Part shown: one piece after another, positions 26,372 through 41,100 of the stretch
How positions within the stretch are numbered: the first letter of the stretch is position 1
Layout: every line of letters begins with the position of its first letter
Assembly: GCF_030936135.1 (NCBI RefSeq)
Contig: NC_082598.1
Span: 12,094,687 to 12,158,686, forward strand
Reading direction: 5' to 3'
DNA from: Gavia stellata
Taxonomy: Eukaryota > Chordata > Aves > Gaviiformes > Gaviidae
DNA length: 64,000 bases
The notes under the pieces: generated by a model
The model's database searches: none
Told to the model about the DNA's origin: nothing
What the model saw: only the letters and a program-made list of their open reading frames with translations
Translations under genes and position numbers: made by a program

Positions 26372-26571
26372 AATTCATTAGTCTAAGCATAAGTATCTTG
26401 TGCCATTTGAGATATCCTAGGACAGGTGTTACATTCACACAAGATATGACAAAGGAACTAATGGAGGCCCTATATTCCCCTGGGCCAGAAGCTGGAGATC
26501 TGGTGAGATACCAGGAGATGAGATGAGACAACAGTATCTCAAATGGCACTTCATGTTTAGGCAACTGAATT
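26372..26571. mobile_element. MITE-like inverted repeat (unclassified)
   Basis: Two arms, 26372-26414 and 26535-26571, are inverted copies of each other. The inner 15 bp (gtgccatttgagata / tatctcaaatggcac) match perfectly. The outer 20 bp (aattcattagtctaagcata against the reverse complement of catgtttaggcaactgaatt) match imperfectly. The 120-bp core has no coding potential. Size and shape fit a non-autonomous DNA transposon, but no target-site duplication could be fixed. Confidence 0.5.
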
Positions 26572-29500
26572 GTTCTTCATATATTTCCCTGTCTTATTAT
26601 AAATATGTCATGTAATGTGTCAGTGCTTGCTTATGTATAAGCCTGGATTCATGTGAAGGATGCTTCCATATGGAGGAAGACTATATTGCAGCTATAGTCT
26701 TCTGAAAGAAACAGTTTTATGCCTCCCATCTACATTTGCTTTTGACAGTTAATGAGTCAAAGGAGAATTGTTCAAAGCTGCTTGACTTATGCTAAAAAAA
26801 GGCTTAAAAAGAACTGAGCACACACAGATCTCGTCTCTGCTGCACACCTTCCACTTGTTAGGGGAAAATGCTGAAATGGTTGACATATTCAGTAACAAAA
26901 AGTGCAGTCTATTTTCTGTGTCAGCCAGCCTACAACCAGAACTACTCCTGCAGCCATATACTGTGCAGTGTAGGCAGTAATTATTTCTTTCAGAAAGATC
27001 CAAGGAATACAAGTGCAATCCTGCTTTTCACCCTCCTTAAAAACCTTTGGTTGCGCTCACCTACTGGGATCTATCTTATCTCCCTTTCCCTTCAACACCC
27101 ACTTGGAGGAGGAAACGCAACCTATAGGTTTCTCTGCCAAGAACGTACCGCTGATTTCCTGTTTTACTCTCCACAGATGTAGACATTGCTATCTGTAAAA
27201 TGTCACAATGCTTGGCAGAAATTAGCTCCTGTGCAAAGAGTAGCAAACTTATCCTGACCCTACAGAAGGTCTAACAATGATCCACAGAGGAAAGTACTTC
27301 AAAGAACTAGCTGGGGCCTAACCTGTTCCTTTCATCAGAAACATCAGTCCCCTATTCATCAAAACGGTGTGAAGCTGCCAGATTCTGCTCCATTGCTGAT
27401 TAAACATTGACAATCATAATTTGTGGAGGAAACACATATAAAAAGCCATCTCCCATTAAATGCATACATTTAAGAATAGTATTTCCAGCCAAGGCTGATT
27501 GCCTGTGGACAAAATTACAGAATATATCTGGATTTTACAAAATTAAGCCCATAATCTACTGAAGTGCAGAGGTGGAGTGCTGTGACAGATGAGTAATGGC
27601 AGCAAAAGTGTTCAAAGGAACCTGAACCTGCATCGAGGCTTGATTCTGTATCTCAAAGAAGTTAACAGAAAACAGCTCATTGCCTTTTCAGGGCCTTAAT
27701 AAAGGGTCCTCTTCTGGACCCAGAGGAGAAAAAAGGTGATTTTCCCTTTTTCCATAACACCACAATCTGGTTGTAAATAAATGAGGCATGGGAGCAGTGG
27801 GGCTTCCCATCCAGCTGCAGAGGTACCTCTGCTCTGTGGCAAAGCAATGACCAAGGGGCAGTTTCAAACCGTGATGCACTGAAGTATGGCTGCATGGACC
27901 TGTCTCCAGGTTGACAGTGATGGAACTTTCTTTCATGACCATCAAGTGCCACTTACACTGGCTTAAGCATTTCTTCTTATTATTAAAGTTAGAATCTCTC
28001 TACCCAAAAGTCACTCTTTTGCTAAACTGTTGTCTACAGAAGTCCCTTCTCCAATTGCCCAGGAGAGGGACTGCTACTGCTTGGTTGGCTGTTCTTACAG
28101 TAGCCAACATCAACATCACCTATTTTCTTTCACTCTCATCATCACATTAATGCTTCCTAATCTCTTTATGACCCTTTACAAAGCCTTCGCAGCAATACAA
28201 TATAATGCAGTATCATCAAAGAAAGAAACCAACCATGGTAGTACAAACTGAAGGGACTCCCTATATAAATGCAAAGAATAAATATTTTCTGAGGAAAACA
28301 TCAATGTTTAAACAGAAGGAGTGTTTCAGTGACTGAGACACCATGCAAATCAGCTTTACAAGCTCTGTGTCAGATGCAAATTGATGTTAAATATCTGGTG
28401 GCAAAGAGCAAGAAAGACACACTTTACCAAGGTAACTTTGGCTGTGCTCAGCCAGCACCTTGCTGATCACCCTTTCTTGCTGAACATCTGTAAGCAAACT
28501 GGCATGTCTATTATTTTTACTGAGACACTTGGAGTTTAGTAGTTAGCTACTCATTTAGTTTTATACTACTTTTTTGAGGGCATGAAGCTCATAAATATCT
28601 TTAAACACCTTTTCCTATTACAATGGTAATTTTACCTCCAAAAGTTGACTGAGCGAGAAAAAAAATGAAAGCGTTCAACAAAGGCACTTAACTGTACCAC
28701 AAAGACACATCTTCACATAAGGACTCCTAGGAGACACTAATTTGTACCACTGTGCAGCATTTTCCTGGTTTGTTGTTTTGGCCACTACAGGCACAGAGAT
28801 TCCAAGAAGCCTTTGAAAAGGAAAGACTGTGACATCTCTCTCTATTTATCAGGAGGTATCAGGACAATTCAGGACCTTCTAAATTACCAGAAGAGGAGAG
28901 CTGGCAAAAGCTGCCCTTCTTTTCTCATCCACTGCAAGACCTAGAACACCGCAAGCATTTTTAGAAAAGAAAGCAACGTTTCAGAGGAAAAAAAAAACAA
29001 CAAAGGTGCAACATTACTTAAATACCCAGCTTCTTAATAATAATTTCCATTTCAGATTGCTAAGAAAGGACTTGAAATAATCTAGTTTCTTTCATCTAGT
29101 CAGGGTAATTATCAAAATAACACCACTTACTTGTAATACACTTCAGTTACTTCACTCAGGTAGTTATATTTATACAGAATAAAGATCCTAGAGAGCAGTA
29201 AAGGCAGGTTATCTTTTCAAGGGAACAATTCAGGAATACACTGGAAGAATGATGCAAGAACCAATTGCCTACAATGTCTAACGAAGTGCCACGCAGCCAC
29301 CAGCCCACTTTCCCCAGCACTGGAGAAGCAGCCCCAGGACTCGCTGAACCTGGGACACGCAGCTGCTGCTGGAGTTGCCTCTCTGCAGCTTTTCCACTGT
29401 CCCCACCTGCTGGCCATGCTGGAAAGCAGCACAGCACCAATATACTCCATAATATGAAAATACCTGACTCAAGTGATTCTGCCCTCACACTGAGGTACTT

Positions 29501-32500
29501 CCACAGGCCGTTAATGAAGTTTCTCTGCATTTTTTTACCATTAAAAGTGAGAACGGCATCTATAATGAAACATCCCAGTAAAATGACAATGAAGGACAGG
29601 GCAAAAATACCTGATCGTTAAAGCTTTTCAAAAAACAGAAGACTTCTCTCACTTGAAAGCATTCTCTATCTGCTTAGATTCTAAATACTAGAAAGAGTAT
29701 GATTGCTGGGCTAAACTCAATGAAAAGGGTCAATACTTATGTTCACAGCATTATCGGATCATTGCTAACAGGTGATGTGTTCACTATGGAATTTAAAGTC
29801 TTCGAAACAATCTGACAAAACAATCATTAAATAAAATAGAAGAGAAAAAAAGGACCAAAATTATTATGTCTGTACTGTTCCATAGTATAAGAGAGATAAA
29901 GATAGCAATGCCTGTACTGGATGGATTTCCTCATGACGCACCAAAGGCCAGTGAAGATAGCACGGTGCTTCAGAGTAAAAGCATTGCCCCTGGGAAGGCT
30001 ACACATGCAGGGAAAACAAAAAAAGCATGAGGTACTAGCAAAGGACAGGCAGCTTGAAAACTCTCTGCTCTCTCAATATTTTGTACCTGAGAAAGGGCAA
30101 ACACTCTTCCCTTCCTCTCTCAGTTCTGTGTTTATTCACTGGATTAAAAACTAACATGAAGCCTACAATCCAAAGCAAAAAGACTCTCACTTCACAGCTG
30201 TTGTATCTCTGTGTGCACCCCACTCACAATATCAATTAGCAGTGAGGACAGTTTCCTTATTGCTACTACAGCGAAGCAATCACCAAAGCATCCAAAATTC
30301 AGGGCAGGCTTTCCCCGAGAAGGTTGTTTTGACTTTGTATAGAGTGTCTGGCTAGCTGTCAGACAACAAGCCTGACTGGCAGCTTGAATGACGGTGTTTT
30401 CAAAGCGTGGCAGGTGCACTCAGCTTCAGCAGCCAACACCTGTCCTTGAGAGTGCACAGCACCGCATACCTGGGAAGGGCTGGATACACAGCTTTGTGCG
30501 AAGCACGGGGTGGCTCACCGAGAAACTAATGCACATGGACGCACTCATCTCTGAACAAAAATTTGCCGTGATGCTCCTGCCACAAAGGAATCCGAAGCTA
30601 CACTCACCCATTTAGAGTACTTGAAACCCCTTACAATAAAATTGTAGAGGGAAGAGAGGAGCTGGGTTGCAACGGCTAAGCAGATTTCGTCTCTCAGTAT
30701 TGTAGTAGTATCCAATTAGAAGCAGCTTAAAGCGGCGCTTAGAAGATGGTAAACGAGCACTAAAGCAGTTATGTATTTCTACCTAATAAATATGAACATT
30801 AAGTTATAATACAAACAAAACACATAAACTCAGCAGGTCCACATAAGAGTGTTTACTAAAAACTACATGCAAAGCCCAGTCATGAAACCATTGCCACGGA
30901 TGCACTGTGCTGCTGCAACAGGCTTCCGCAAGAGGAAATGTGCCAACACCCCGGAGGAAAATCTTAAGATGCTACTCACAGGTCCAGCACGATACAACAG
31001 CAAACAGGTGACTGTGAAGGGTATTCTTGTGGTAACATGTCGGCATTACACTCTGGGTGAATTCCCAATTAATTGCAATTTTTGTATGAAAATACTATTT
31101 CAATTATATAAACAGAAGTTACCACCAATAACAAAACATAATGTGACTTCAGTTGATGCCAAATGTTTAGACACTTTAGTGGACACCTGTCTCAATATTT
31201 GTTTTAGCTGTCACTTGGTAGGACTGTTACAGATTTTATATTTCAACGATGTTGATTCGGAAATATTTGCCATTATGATGTCCTAAGCAAAGCTATTGAT
31301 TGCTCACTCTTGCCTACTTTATATAGCTAAAGCTCGATTCCAGCTCATAAAAACATGTTAAGATCACTGAAGATAGAGAGTTAATTATCATTTAAAACTT
31401 TGAATCTGAACAAACAAATCCCAAACCCCATAAGCAGCAGCCTAATTTTATTACAAAGCATACCTAGAGGCCTATATTTGTTGTCAGACAAGCTGTAAGA
31501 CTTCCTCTAGGAATTGCTCTAAATCTGGGCTAATAATTTATAACATGAAGTAGTGACAATAATATTGTAAACAGACAATCTAAATGATAAATCACAGAAA
31601 ATTTTCCTGGTTTGAAATGTGCCAGAAAGCCATATGTGCCAAATGTGCCATGAAGCTACATATAGATATTCCATAAGTAAAAATATTGTCCCGTGATTTT
31701 TTTTCAGTTTCAGGGATCTGATGAAAAACTAAAATTCAGTCTTTTACTGAGGTTTAAGGGAGAATGTAAACACAGATTATTTTTTTTATCTTATTTAATT
31801 TAGACTATTTCTATAGACTTAATGAAACTGTAGCTCATCTACCGATGGAAATACAAAATCTCCAGATCCCAGCATTTCTGACTGCAATCTCACATCTAAC
31901 TTCTCTTTATGTTCTCACTCTTGGGAGGTATCTACAACAGCTAGTATTCTCCCTCTATAAAATATGCTTCATATAAAGCCAAATTAACTAATGGGTAGTG
32001 ATGCTAATAAACCAAGGATTAAAATGACAGTGTCACCTGGACGATTGAGACTTTATGCTTGAATCCCTTGTGGAAGAGGAGATTTTTATCAAGAGCGAAA
32101 CTGAGTCTTACTCTGTATAGTACTTCATCCATTGCGAAACCTGAATATTGTTATTAATGTCATTTTAAGACTGTGGATCACAGAGAAAGCAATAAGATAC
32201 AGAATTTAGATAAAGTAGAGCTATTTTACACCTTCAGCAGTTACCATCACATTGAAATGCAGAATTATATAAGGCTGGCATTTGGATGCAAAAATGTTCT
32301 CTTAGCACCTCTTCAAACAACAGGGAAGTTTCTGTAACGACAGGAGATTTGCTGGCTGGCTTGCCACCTGCAGTGATGCCAAACAGGAAGGGGAAGAGCC
32401 ATCATGCATCTGTGACAGATCTGCATGCTGGTGAGTTCAGAAACAGTCTATACAAAGGAGGCAGTGTACTACAGTAATAGTGTGCTATGCTAGTTATCAG

Positions 32501-33853
32501 AGCATTGCACAAATAATAAATAAGGTAAGTTTTAAAACTAATTCACTAGTCCTATCACGTGCACACTTGTGACTTCAGTGAGTCAAGCAGGTATTTCATT
32601 CCTGATTGATTGGAAAGAAGGAACAAAAAAACCAACCCCAAACCAAAATACTACCAACCTTCCTCCAGCTTCTTAACCCTGACTTCCTGCAAGCCCATCT
32701 GAGGGGCTCCACAGGTGAACTCTAACTCAGGAAATCACCTGTTTCACATCAAACACATCCTACCCCAAGGTGAATCACTAGGGAAGACACCAATGACTGG
32801 AAAAGAATTGAAAGTCTGTTTTTGCTCTTTGCACCATCTGGAAGCAATCTCCATCTGGAGATAGCATGAACTTAATTTTACAGGGGCCTCCTCCTCGTAA
32901 ACATATGTTTACCACAGTCAATAAGCATCTTGGGGAACTCTTCTTACGCTGCACGTAACCAAAGGCTAACTAAAGCAACATCATCGCTTGATTACATAGA
33001 AGTTTATACAATTCCATGGCTTGAGAAAAGCCATGGACAACTCTTGTCCCCTCAGTAAGTTAAATACTTTTCCGAGATTCTTACAACAGTAACTACACTA
33101 TCAACTGCATTCCCTTACTGTGCTGCCCTGCTTCATAGGAGTTGCAGTTTACCTGGCTTATACTATTCTTTCCCTTAGTCCAGTAACCTTAACTGAACTA
33201 CATCCAACTTGCCCCTTAGAACATGATGCTCCTGAGGGTACGTCTTCCTTTTAAAATGTGTCAGTTTTGTAATGACTGTAACACAGCACTGATTAGTGCT
33301 AAATTCAGGATGCGCTATACAGCGCTGCAGACCAGAGCCACGAGGGAAGGCTCAGAGCCCACCACAGCTCCCAGCAGAGGTAGGCAAGGTAGCTGTACTA
33401 TATGGCATATTGGATAATGTGGTATGTAATCCATAAGTAAGGCGCTGCTGCGACGATCAGGGTCATTGTTATCTAACAAGAGATGCTTCTTCCAGCATCA
33501 GAAGAGAACGTAATGGGAGAAGGGGGAACATATAACACTTCAGTCAGTTCTTTGCTCCCACGCTGTCAGCAGATTTAGAGCCTGCTCCTTCTGCATGCAA
33601 TGGACTGCAACCTGTTGGCTTAAAGTTAGGGTGTGAGAGAAGTGGCTTTGGAACTGTTTTGAAAAATGTTTTCAGTGTCATCTTTCAGTTTTCCTCTGCT
33701 TTGTCTTCAATTACTTCCTTTCTTTGTTCTTCAGATTCCCTAAGCAGAGTTCTCACATGGCTTATTCACTCTTAGCCCTAGACCTCATTGTCCTGCAATC
33801 AGTTTCTATGTCATTGATCTCCCCTCCACATTTCTTCTTTAGTTACATATCCT
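26572..33853. other. Intergenic, nothing recognised
   Basis: No supportable gene. The 145-codon frame at 30849-31286 (Cys-rich, no domain) and that at 29156-29530 are probably chance. An A/C tract lies at 32622-32662. In human the gene after TRMT44 is GPR78, but no seven-helix receptor sequence is seen here. Confidence 0.55.
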
Positions 33854-34916
33854 TTTATTTCTTTCTTTATTTATTTATTAAATCATGCCCTTTCTTCAGC
33901 AGGATTTGGAATTAAAGTCTTGTCTGAGCAGATCAGTGCAGAGCTTCCACACTATCAGTATACAAGCTAGGCCAGAACCAACACGATTCCTTGTCTCAGA
34001 GCTTGTACAGCAGACACTGAACTTTACAAGTACTTAGCAATTGAAAGATATGAATTATGATACAAGTTCAATGACTGTCTTTGAGTAATAACTAGGATTT
34101 CTGCTAAGTTAAATCTTTTAAAGAAAATAATAATCTACCAAAGAAAATTGTAACCTGCTAAAGGTGCTAAGACATTCCTTTGTTGTCTGATAAGCAGAAA
34201 CCCTACCATTCCAACACTATTAAATACATTTTCTACCGTTACTCTTTAAAAAAGAGGAAAAGGACAGCATGGCCTGCAGCAACTTAAAAACCTACACCTA
34301 CATGTGAAGACTTCCACAATAATTCGCAGAAAGTTATTCTTCAAACCAACACTCATTTTGAATCGAAAACATTCATTTAGTGTGAAAAGGAAAGGAGGAC
34401 TAGGTCTGACCAAGAAAGGAAGGATAATATGTAGTATTACTCCATAGTAACATGGAGAGGAAGCTGTCAGGTCAGGAAAAAGTGAAACCTCTCCAGTTTC
34501 TGACTCCCAAGAGCTGCCATGAGTCATAAGAAACCATAAATCCTCCTGGAAAATTTGGAACAAAACAGCTGATTTTCAGCGTTTGAAAATGCTGCATCAC
34601 GTACATTTGATCTGACTGAAGATCATGAAGAGTGTCCTAGGAATTTAAGTTTTTAAACTTTTCTACTTATACAAATGCATGTTAGACAAGCCACGACAAA
34701 AACCAAAATTATATACATTCTTTACTATACCTTTTCCATGTTAATACAAAAAAAAAAAATCAAAGAATTAAAAATACAGGAGAACTTGCAAACCAACTAG
34801 AAAATAAGATGCATAGGAATGGGGGAAAATAGATCTTCATACACTAGGCAGTCCCAAAGTAAATCACAGATTCAGTTATGTACACAAGCTTAAACATAAG
34901 TGGCAGCATTTTATTA
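33854..34916 (-). terminator. TRMT44 3' UTR candidates and poly(A) signals
   Basis: On the minus strand one AATAAA (34915-34910) overlaps the TAA stop itself (TAATAAA). I see no other AATAAA or ATTAAA for almost 1 kb beyond it, then four AATAAA hexamers between 33879 and 33854. Either a nearly absent 3' UTR or a UTR of about 1.05 kb would fit; a weaker AGTAAA lies near 34.72 kb. The choice cannot be made from sequence alone. Confidence 0.4.
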
Positions 34917-35146
34917 CTGTATATGTTTTTTCTTTTTAATAATCTGAGACTGCCTTAGCTCCTCAGTCCCATGAGCATATGGGCAGGATTCAGAAGGCAA
35001 AGAACAACCATCAGGATGATGAATGAAAAACCAACAGAGACGTGTTTTAAATGCTTCAGCTGAAAGGCGTCGTTTCACTTCAGGCTTAGTTTTCCTTGAT
35101 GGTTTCTCTTTTCTCCAGTCACGAATATGAACTCGCCCGTTTAGAA
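34914..35146 (-). CDS. TRMT44: TRMT44 coding exon 11 (last; CCCH zinc finger and stop)
   Basis: Residues 609-685 and TAA at 34916-34914. Begins VLNGRVHIRDWR, then the CCCH finger with C646, C656, C663 and H667, then a Lys-rich tail. Acceptor ctag. The open-frame listing misses this exon because it has no upstream ATG. Confidence 0.92.
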
Positions 35147-38100
35147 CTAGGATTTAAAAAAAAAACAAACACAAATGCAGCTGTTAATAAACAGCCACAG
35201 GAATTATACTGGAAAAAATGCATGGTGACATTCTGTGAATAAAATACATATTCTACAAATGGATCACTCGGGCAAAACCAAATGTACCATTTGTACAGAA
35301 ATAGAAAGTGCACAACAAACCGAGATAATATAGACACTGTCTAAAGAAGAATTGATTGATTTCCCTGTGAGATGTTCTACTGTGATACCAAATAGTTTGA
35401 GGGACCTTTGTGTCATCTTTGTAGAGGTTGGTTTGTTTTAAATATAGCAGTTAGGATCATCTAGACTAAAAACCTTAGAATTTAGATTGCAAGTCCTGAC
35501 AAAGAAGTTTCAACTTCAAGAATTGTAATCCTTTCCATGTTCAAAAGTTGACTACTCCACATTTAAAATGTGATTTTCAGCAAAAATCTAGTAAAAGTCT
35601 CCTACCACTTTCACTACAGAGAAATGCTCTTGCAACGACAATGATTCACTGACCCAAAAATACAATGCACCAAAGAGATGACAAGTCTAATGCTTCATAT
35701 GAATCAACAGTGAATTATCATTGGTTAATAAATATTCGGCAGTTTATGGTTTTTTTTAAATTCGTTTGCTGTGTTAGGACCATAAACTGCACACACACAC
35801 ATTTGTGAACCTCTGTTAACTCCTTAAATGCGTAAACAAAACAGAATAAAAGGAAGTTAGTAAGAGAGAAAGAAAAAATGTAGATTAAAAACAACAGTGA
35901 AAATGAGGAAGGAAGAATCTTCCACTTCTAAGTTGCCATGCTCTATTTTCATATTCTGCCTCAATCATACCTTCCATATCACACACTTGTAGCTTGGCAT
36001 AGTTAACTGATACCATTCTGCATTCTGATAATCACTATTCAAAAGGTAACGAGTCCAGTGAAAGCTTAATATCACACATTCAGGCTTGGATGAATTCATC
36101 CCTCCAGGTTTCCTTGTGATACACAAGCAGATCTGAACACATACAAAGCCAATCCAGAAGCAAGTTCAGCAGAGCTTTAAAATCTCTCTCAAAAGATGAA
36201 GAAAAATGAGCAGATATAGTGCTATTTACGAACAAGCATTTTTTTTTTTTCCTAGAAAATCATTCCTGTAATGGACAAGATGCCTGATCAAAAGAAACTG
36301 CCACAGACCAGTTACTCTAAGCCCCTTCTTTTTTGTGCGTGTGTGTGCATCCATCTGTTTTTCATGTCATTAAAACACTTCAGTAAAGATAACAAAAGAG
36401 CTGTAGCCATGTTCTTCTCTGTCCTCTTTGGCATGAGCAATGTCCTTCCAGACCACTCGCTGATAAAAGTCCCTTGTTATGGTGACATGCTACTGAAGGA
36501 AAGAATCAAATGGTCTCTACTGAAGCTCCAGGGAGTTTCCATGTAATGTAAATTACTGAGAAAGATCTGGCCTCAATCCTAGTCTTTCTTCAAAGGTAAT
36601 ATGCAGACAGCATCCATGCCAAATTAAAATGCTCATTCTATGTAACAGGTTGTAATCTATTCCACCTATCCCTAATGACAGGGAATCTAATTCAGACACA
36701 TAATGAATGCAGTATGACCAACTTTTTTCAATGGATGGTAATTCAAAATGATTTCAGTATGGCTTTACATTTTATAATTGCCAAGTGTACAGAAATCCTT
36801 AGTGGATGCTAAACTTGTCTAAGTTAACCACTGGCAGCAACTAGGTTGCATACTCAGGATTATTTGCTATGGATTAATTGACCAACATTTTACAGCTGAT
36901 GTAGAACTGTTGGGACACAAGAAGTCAACACACTTCCAAATTTGAAGCAGCCTTAATACTGATAAAACCTTGAAGATCTTGTATTACTGGAAAGCTAGAC
37001 CTTACTTTTGCAAAACTCCACACTGACAAAAAAACCCAAAACCAAAAAATCAACGACAAAAAACCACAACCAATGCATTACAGCAGGAAAAAAAACCCCA
37101 ACAAAAAACAGCTATCAACAAACCCAGCAAATCAGAGAGACTTGCTGCTGAGTTCTTTCTGCCACGCTACCACAGGCTATATAAACACATCAAGCTTCAT
37201 AGTTACAGGTTCTTATGGAGATCAGTTTTATTTTGTGTCAGCATTTATACTGTGGGGCTTGGTAAGGCCAAACTAAGTCTCAGTTAAATGCTTTAGTGAA
37301 CTTGCTCTGCATTTGATGGCCCCAAAATCATCAAGACTTTATAGGAAAAATAAAAATTCTCCAAGTCAAAAAATAGCATCAAATTAGCCACTTCAACTAA
37401 AGGGTGGCCTTTTCAGATACAGTCAGTCTAGAAAACACTTTGCTGATAGATGCCTTACCAATCTCATTCAAAAGAGTTTTACTAACAGTATCTTGGAGCA
37501 ATGGGCACATAAAGAATATTCAGTTTTCCACAAAGGTATAAAAAGCAGTTAAAAACCCCACCACCATAGTAATTTTTCAGTTGAGTTTAACTGCATAGAG
37601 AGGAGATAAAATAGGTGACTAAAGAAAAACAAAACAAAAACCAAAACTCCTTCTTTACCTTCAAACACTTGATGATTGTTCTTGAGTAGTGTCTGCAGGC
37701 CTCCATATTCACTCTTTAGCCTTTTTAAAGTCTCTTTATTCAAGCGTTCTGCTACTTCTTTCAAGGAAAGGCTTTCTGCAATAAATAATGGTGTAGCTAT
37801 TAAAAATGTATATATACAAAATACTAAGAAAATTTAACTTCTATGTAAGTTAATGATCATGAGCAGAATCTATGAATTATCTACCAGTACTGCAGCAACT
37901 TTGTACTCCCAGTATCATGCATGATATATATTTTATATGTATATTGTCTGTAAAATAGCAGCTTTCAGAATTTCCACAGTAAGACACATTTCTTATTTTC
38001 CCTGCTTTTTTTACAGTAGCATATAACCCTCATTGCGATAAGCACTGTTTACACACATGTAGCTAGAAGAGAAAATGACTCAAAGGATCTCCTGTAACAG

Positions 38101-41100
38101 TAACATAACAAACTACTGTGAGTCAATAATAAAAATGGATGGAGGAAAATGGAAAGATGGTAGTACTGAGAACTATCTGAATGCTTACAAGATTAACAGC
38201 AATTTCTATTCTTTTTCTTCCGAAGACTAAACTAAAAATCCCTAATCATGTCATAACCAAATGGCACTTCAAAGCACTTCTTACAGAATTACAGCTAATT
38301 ATTATGTGACTATCCAAAAAAACCCCTTAATATTCTCCCCAAATAGATGCAGAGTGTTCTGTTTTGATAAATAGGGAGGGGTTCTGGGTTTGGTTTGGTT
38401 TTTTTAATAAAAATTGCTTCTGTCCTAGTATTTAAGTGTAGAGGGAAAAAACCCCACATCAATTTCAAAATATTCTTATATGCTTTATTTGCATCCCAGT
38501 ATGCAATAAAATGTACTGGGGAAAAAAAAGCTTTGATTGCTACTGTACTGTTCTTGGTATTTCCCAAAATCTGTTTCACTTACTAAATTTACAAACATGT
38601 AAGTTCATTGGAAAAGACATCCTCCACCAGCAAAAGCAAAAGATAATATAAAGGAAAGACAATCTCACCTCCTCGATTCCAGGTATTCATATTTCCACCA
38701 TGCATATTAGAACATGATTTTTGGGGGGTTGCATTTAACAGCAAGTTTGCCACACTGAGAACCACATCATCTACAAAATCCCGAGGAAGGGAAGCACAAT
38801 TTCTGATTTGTTCAACTTTTTCTCTGGGTTGAAATCCAGGCATCCAAATTGTACCAGCAGTATCAGTTTCACTGTCAGGAAGTTCTGAGCCTGCTTCTTT
38901 GCACAGACCATCAGAGTGATCTTTATGATTAAATCCAACTCTTCTGTCACACATGACCACAGCACAGGTCTGACGATTATTAATATACTGTGTTATCTGC
39001 TTGTCAATCAGAGCATGTTCCGTAGGTGGATAGGTCCTATTTTTTCCAATAAGGCACACCTATTTTAGTAGAAACAGGTAAGTCGCTATTTATACAGAGT
39101 CCCATACTTATACACAGCCCCCCAACCTGCACACGTCTTATGCAGGCTTCTAAATCTACCTACAGGAGATATCCATTCAAACTCAATGCTCATTAACATC
39201 TCAGGGGTTTTTGATTTTAGTTTTCAAATATTGGTAATAATTGAACCATAATCCATCATGCCATACAAGCACAGAACAAAAAGATTGTTCCCGAGCCTCA
39301 GATTATTTACAAAATTAAAGCTGGACACCTCTTCCTACTCTGACAAGATTTCACTTCGAATTTCATGGGACATGAAAACAAGCAAAATTAAGTACAAATA
39401 AGCAACATAAGCAGCTGGAAAAATTAAGGCAAAATAACCACAAAACCTTGCATTCTTTCTTGTCTTTAGGATTGTACATATGACAGTGAGAGCAGATTAC
39501 CCAAGAAAACCATGAGTATATTTAGTCTCTCTTCAGAGCACACTGTCTCAAGTAATGCAACTGACTGTAGTCTGATCTTACAACAATAATAAACAAACAT
39601 CCATATGCTTCAGACAGCTAGCAGCTTAAAAAAAAAAAAACAGGACAAAAGTCCTACACAGTCCAAAATTACCCTTTTTGTTGATGGAATTCTAAGGCAA
39701 TCTTCCTCCACGTGAAAGCCGCATACAAATCCCACTTGGGAAACAAAATCAAGATACTCTCTGTACTGAGTTTTCTTGCTTTGTCTTCGGCTGTATTTTC
39801 CATGGAAATCGAAGAAGCAACATGGCAGCACAAAGTAGCAACACAAATAGGAAGACCTACAAAAAGGATAACAAACTGCTGAATGGAAAATTATTTCAAA
39901 GAACACACAAATTTAACAAATAACCCATCAGATACAAGCGATAATGGAAATTTTTATTAAGTGACAGAGCTTCATGAAATAATATTTATATGGTCCTCTT
40001 TCAGTAGATCTATTAGCATAATCAAACATACTGTTTCACAAAGTATTTGCTATAGCAAATTACTGTGCCAACTTGGGTTGCAGGACTAAATCTCTAGATA
40101 CTAAACCACTGCAGCTGGTTGTGAAGAGCACAACGGTTCAAGGAAAGGCAGAACAACAGCAACTTTATTTAAAAAAAACAACAAAACAACAGATTCACAT
40201 CTAAAGAATAAAAATCAGTTTTGGTTTTTGAACTTCCAAAGCAAAATGCTGTACTGAATTCTATGAGAAAGTAAATACTACATCTGTGCTTCTCCACAGG
40301 AAGAAACATTTTGTAAAAATAATCAACTGGCATCAAAAGCAGCAAGTCCTGAAAGGACAGCAGATGCGGCTGCAAAAGTGACAGTTTTCGCCAAGCACAC
40401 ATAGGTAATTCTGTTTTGTTTTTTAATTCCTTCCCTCCCACTCGCCTCCCTCCGCAAATACCTAGCTGCAATTACAGGTATCCATGGTGTTAATTCATCT
40501 GAATGGTTTCCTATAAGCCAGTCAGTATCTGGAAAGAGATGACTGTCACCTGGCATGACTGTAGATTCCTAAAAAACCAAATAATACATCAAGTGAATTT
40601 TATTACAGGTTTCTTTGTTAACAAATAAAATGCATTTAAAGTGCTAAGCAATAACATAAAATCATACAAGCTGACAAATACAAGGTGAATGAGAACTACA
40701 GACACCAATGATGTTTTCCTCAACCTGCACTTTTGCCAGGCAGTAGATTTTATAGCTACAAAAATGTAGTTTAGCAACAGCTACCCACAAAATAGTGGTC
40801 AGAGTGGAATAACAATTCTGATTAAGATATCTGGCACCCTAAATATTTGTAAAAAATATCATACATTGGATTATGATTTCTTGCCATTCTCCTTGTGTTG
40901 CATGTATGTCTGGACTCAATTTTTCAGAAAGTTACTTAATTTGCTATGTCTTACGGTCCTAGGACTCACACAGCAAATAATCAGAACACAGCTTTGCTAC
41001 TATCTTCTCTTCTTTCACCGACTCTTCCCAAATCAAATCCTAATATACAGAACACCACTCTTCACACCCTATCATTCGTATATAATAAACCTAATCCAGC

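Noticed and set aside
30849-31286. 145-codon Cys-rich plus-strand frame
   Set aside because: Not recognised and isolated in AT-rich intergenic DNA without promoter or exon signals.
1-34900. CRISPR arrays, prokaryotic operons, tRNA or rRNA genes
   Set aside because: No regularly spaced repeats, no Shine-Dalgarno-led gene strings, and no cloverleaf or rRNA core sequence was recognised. The window is vertebrate nuclear DNA.
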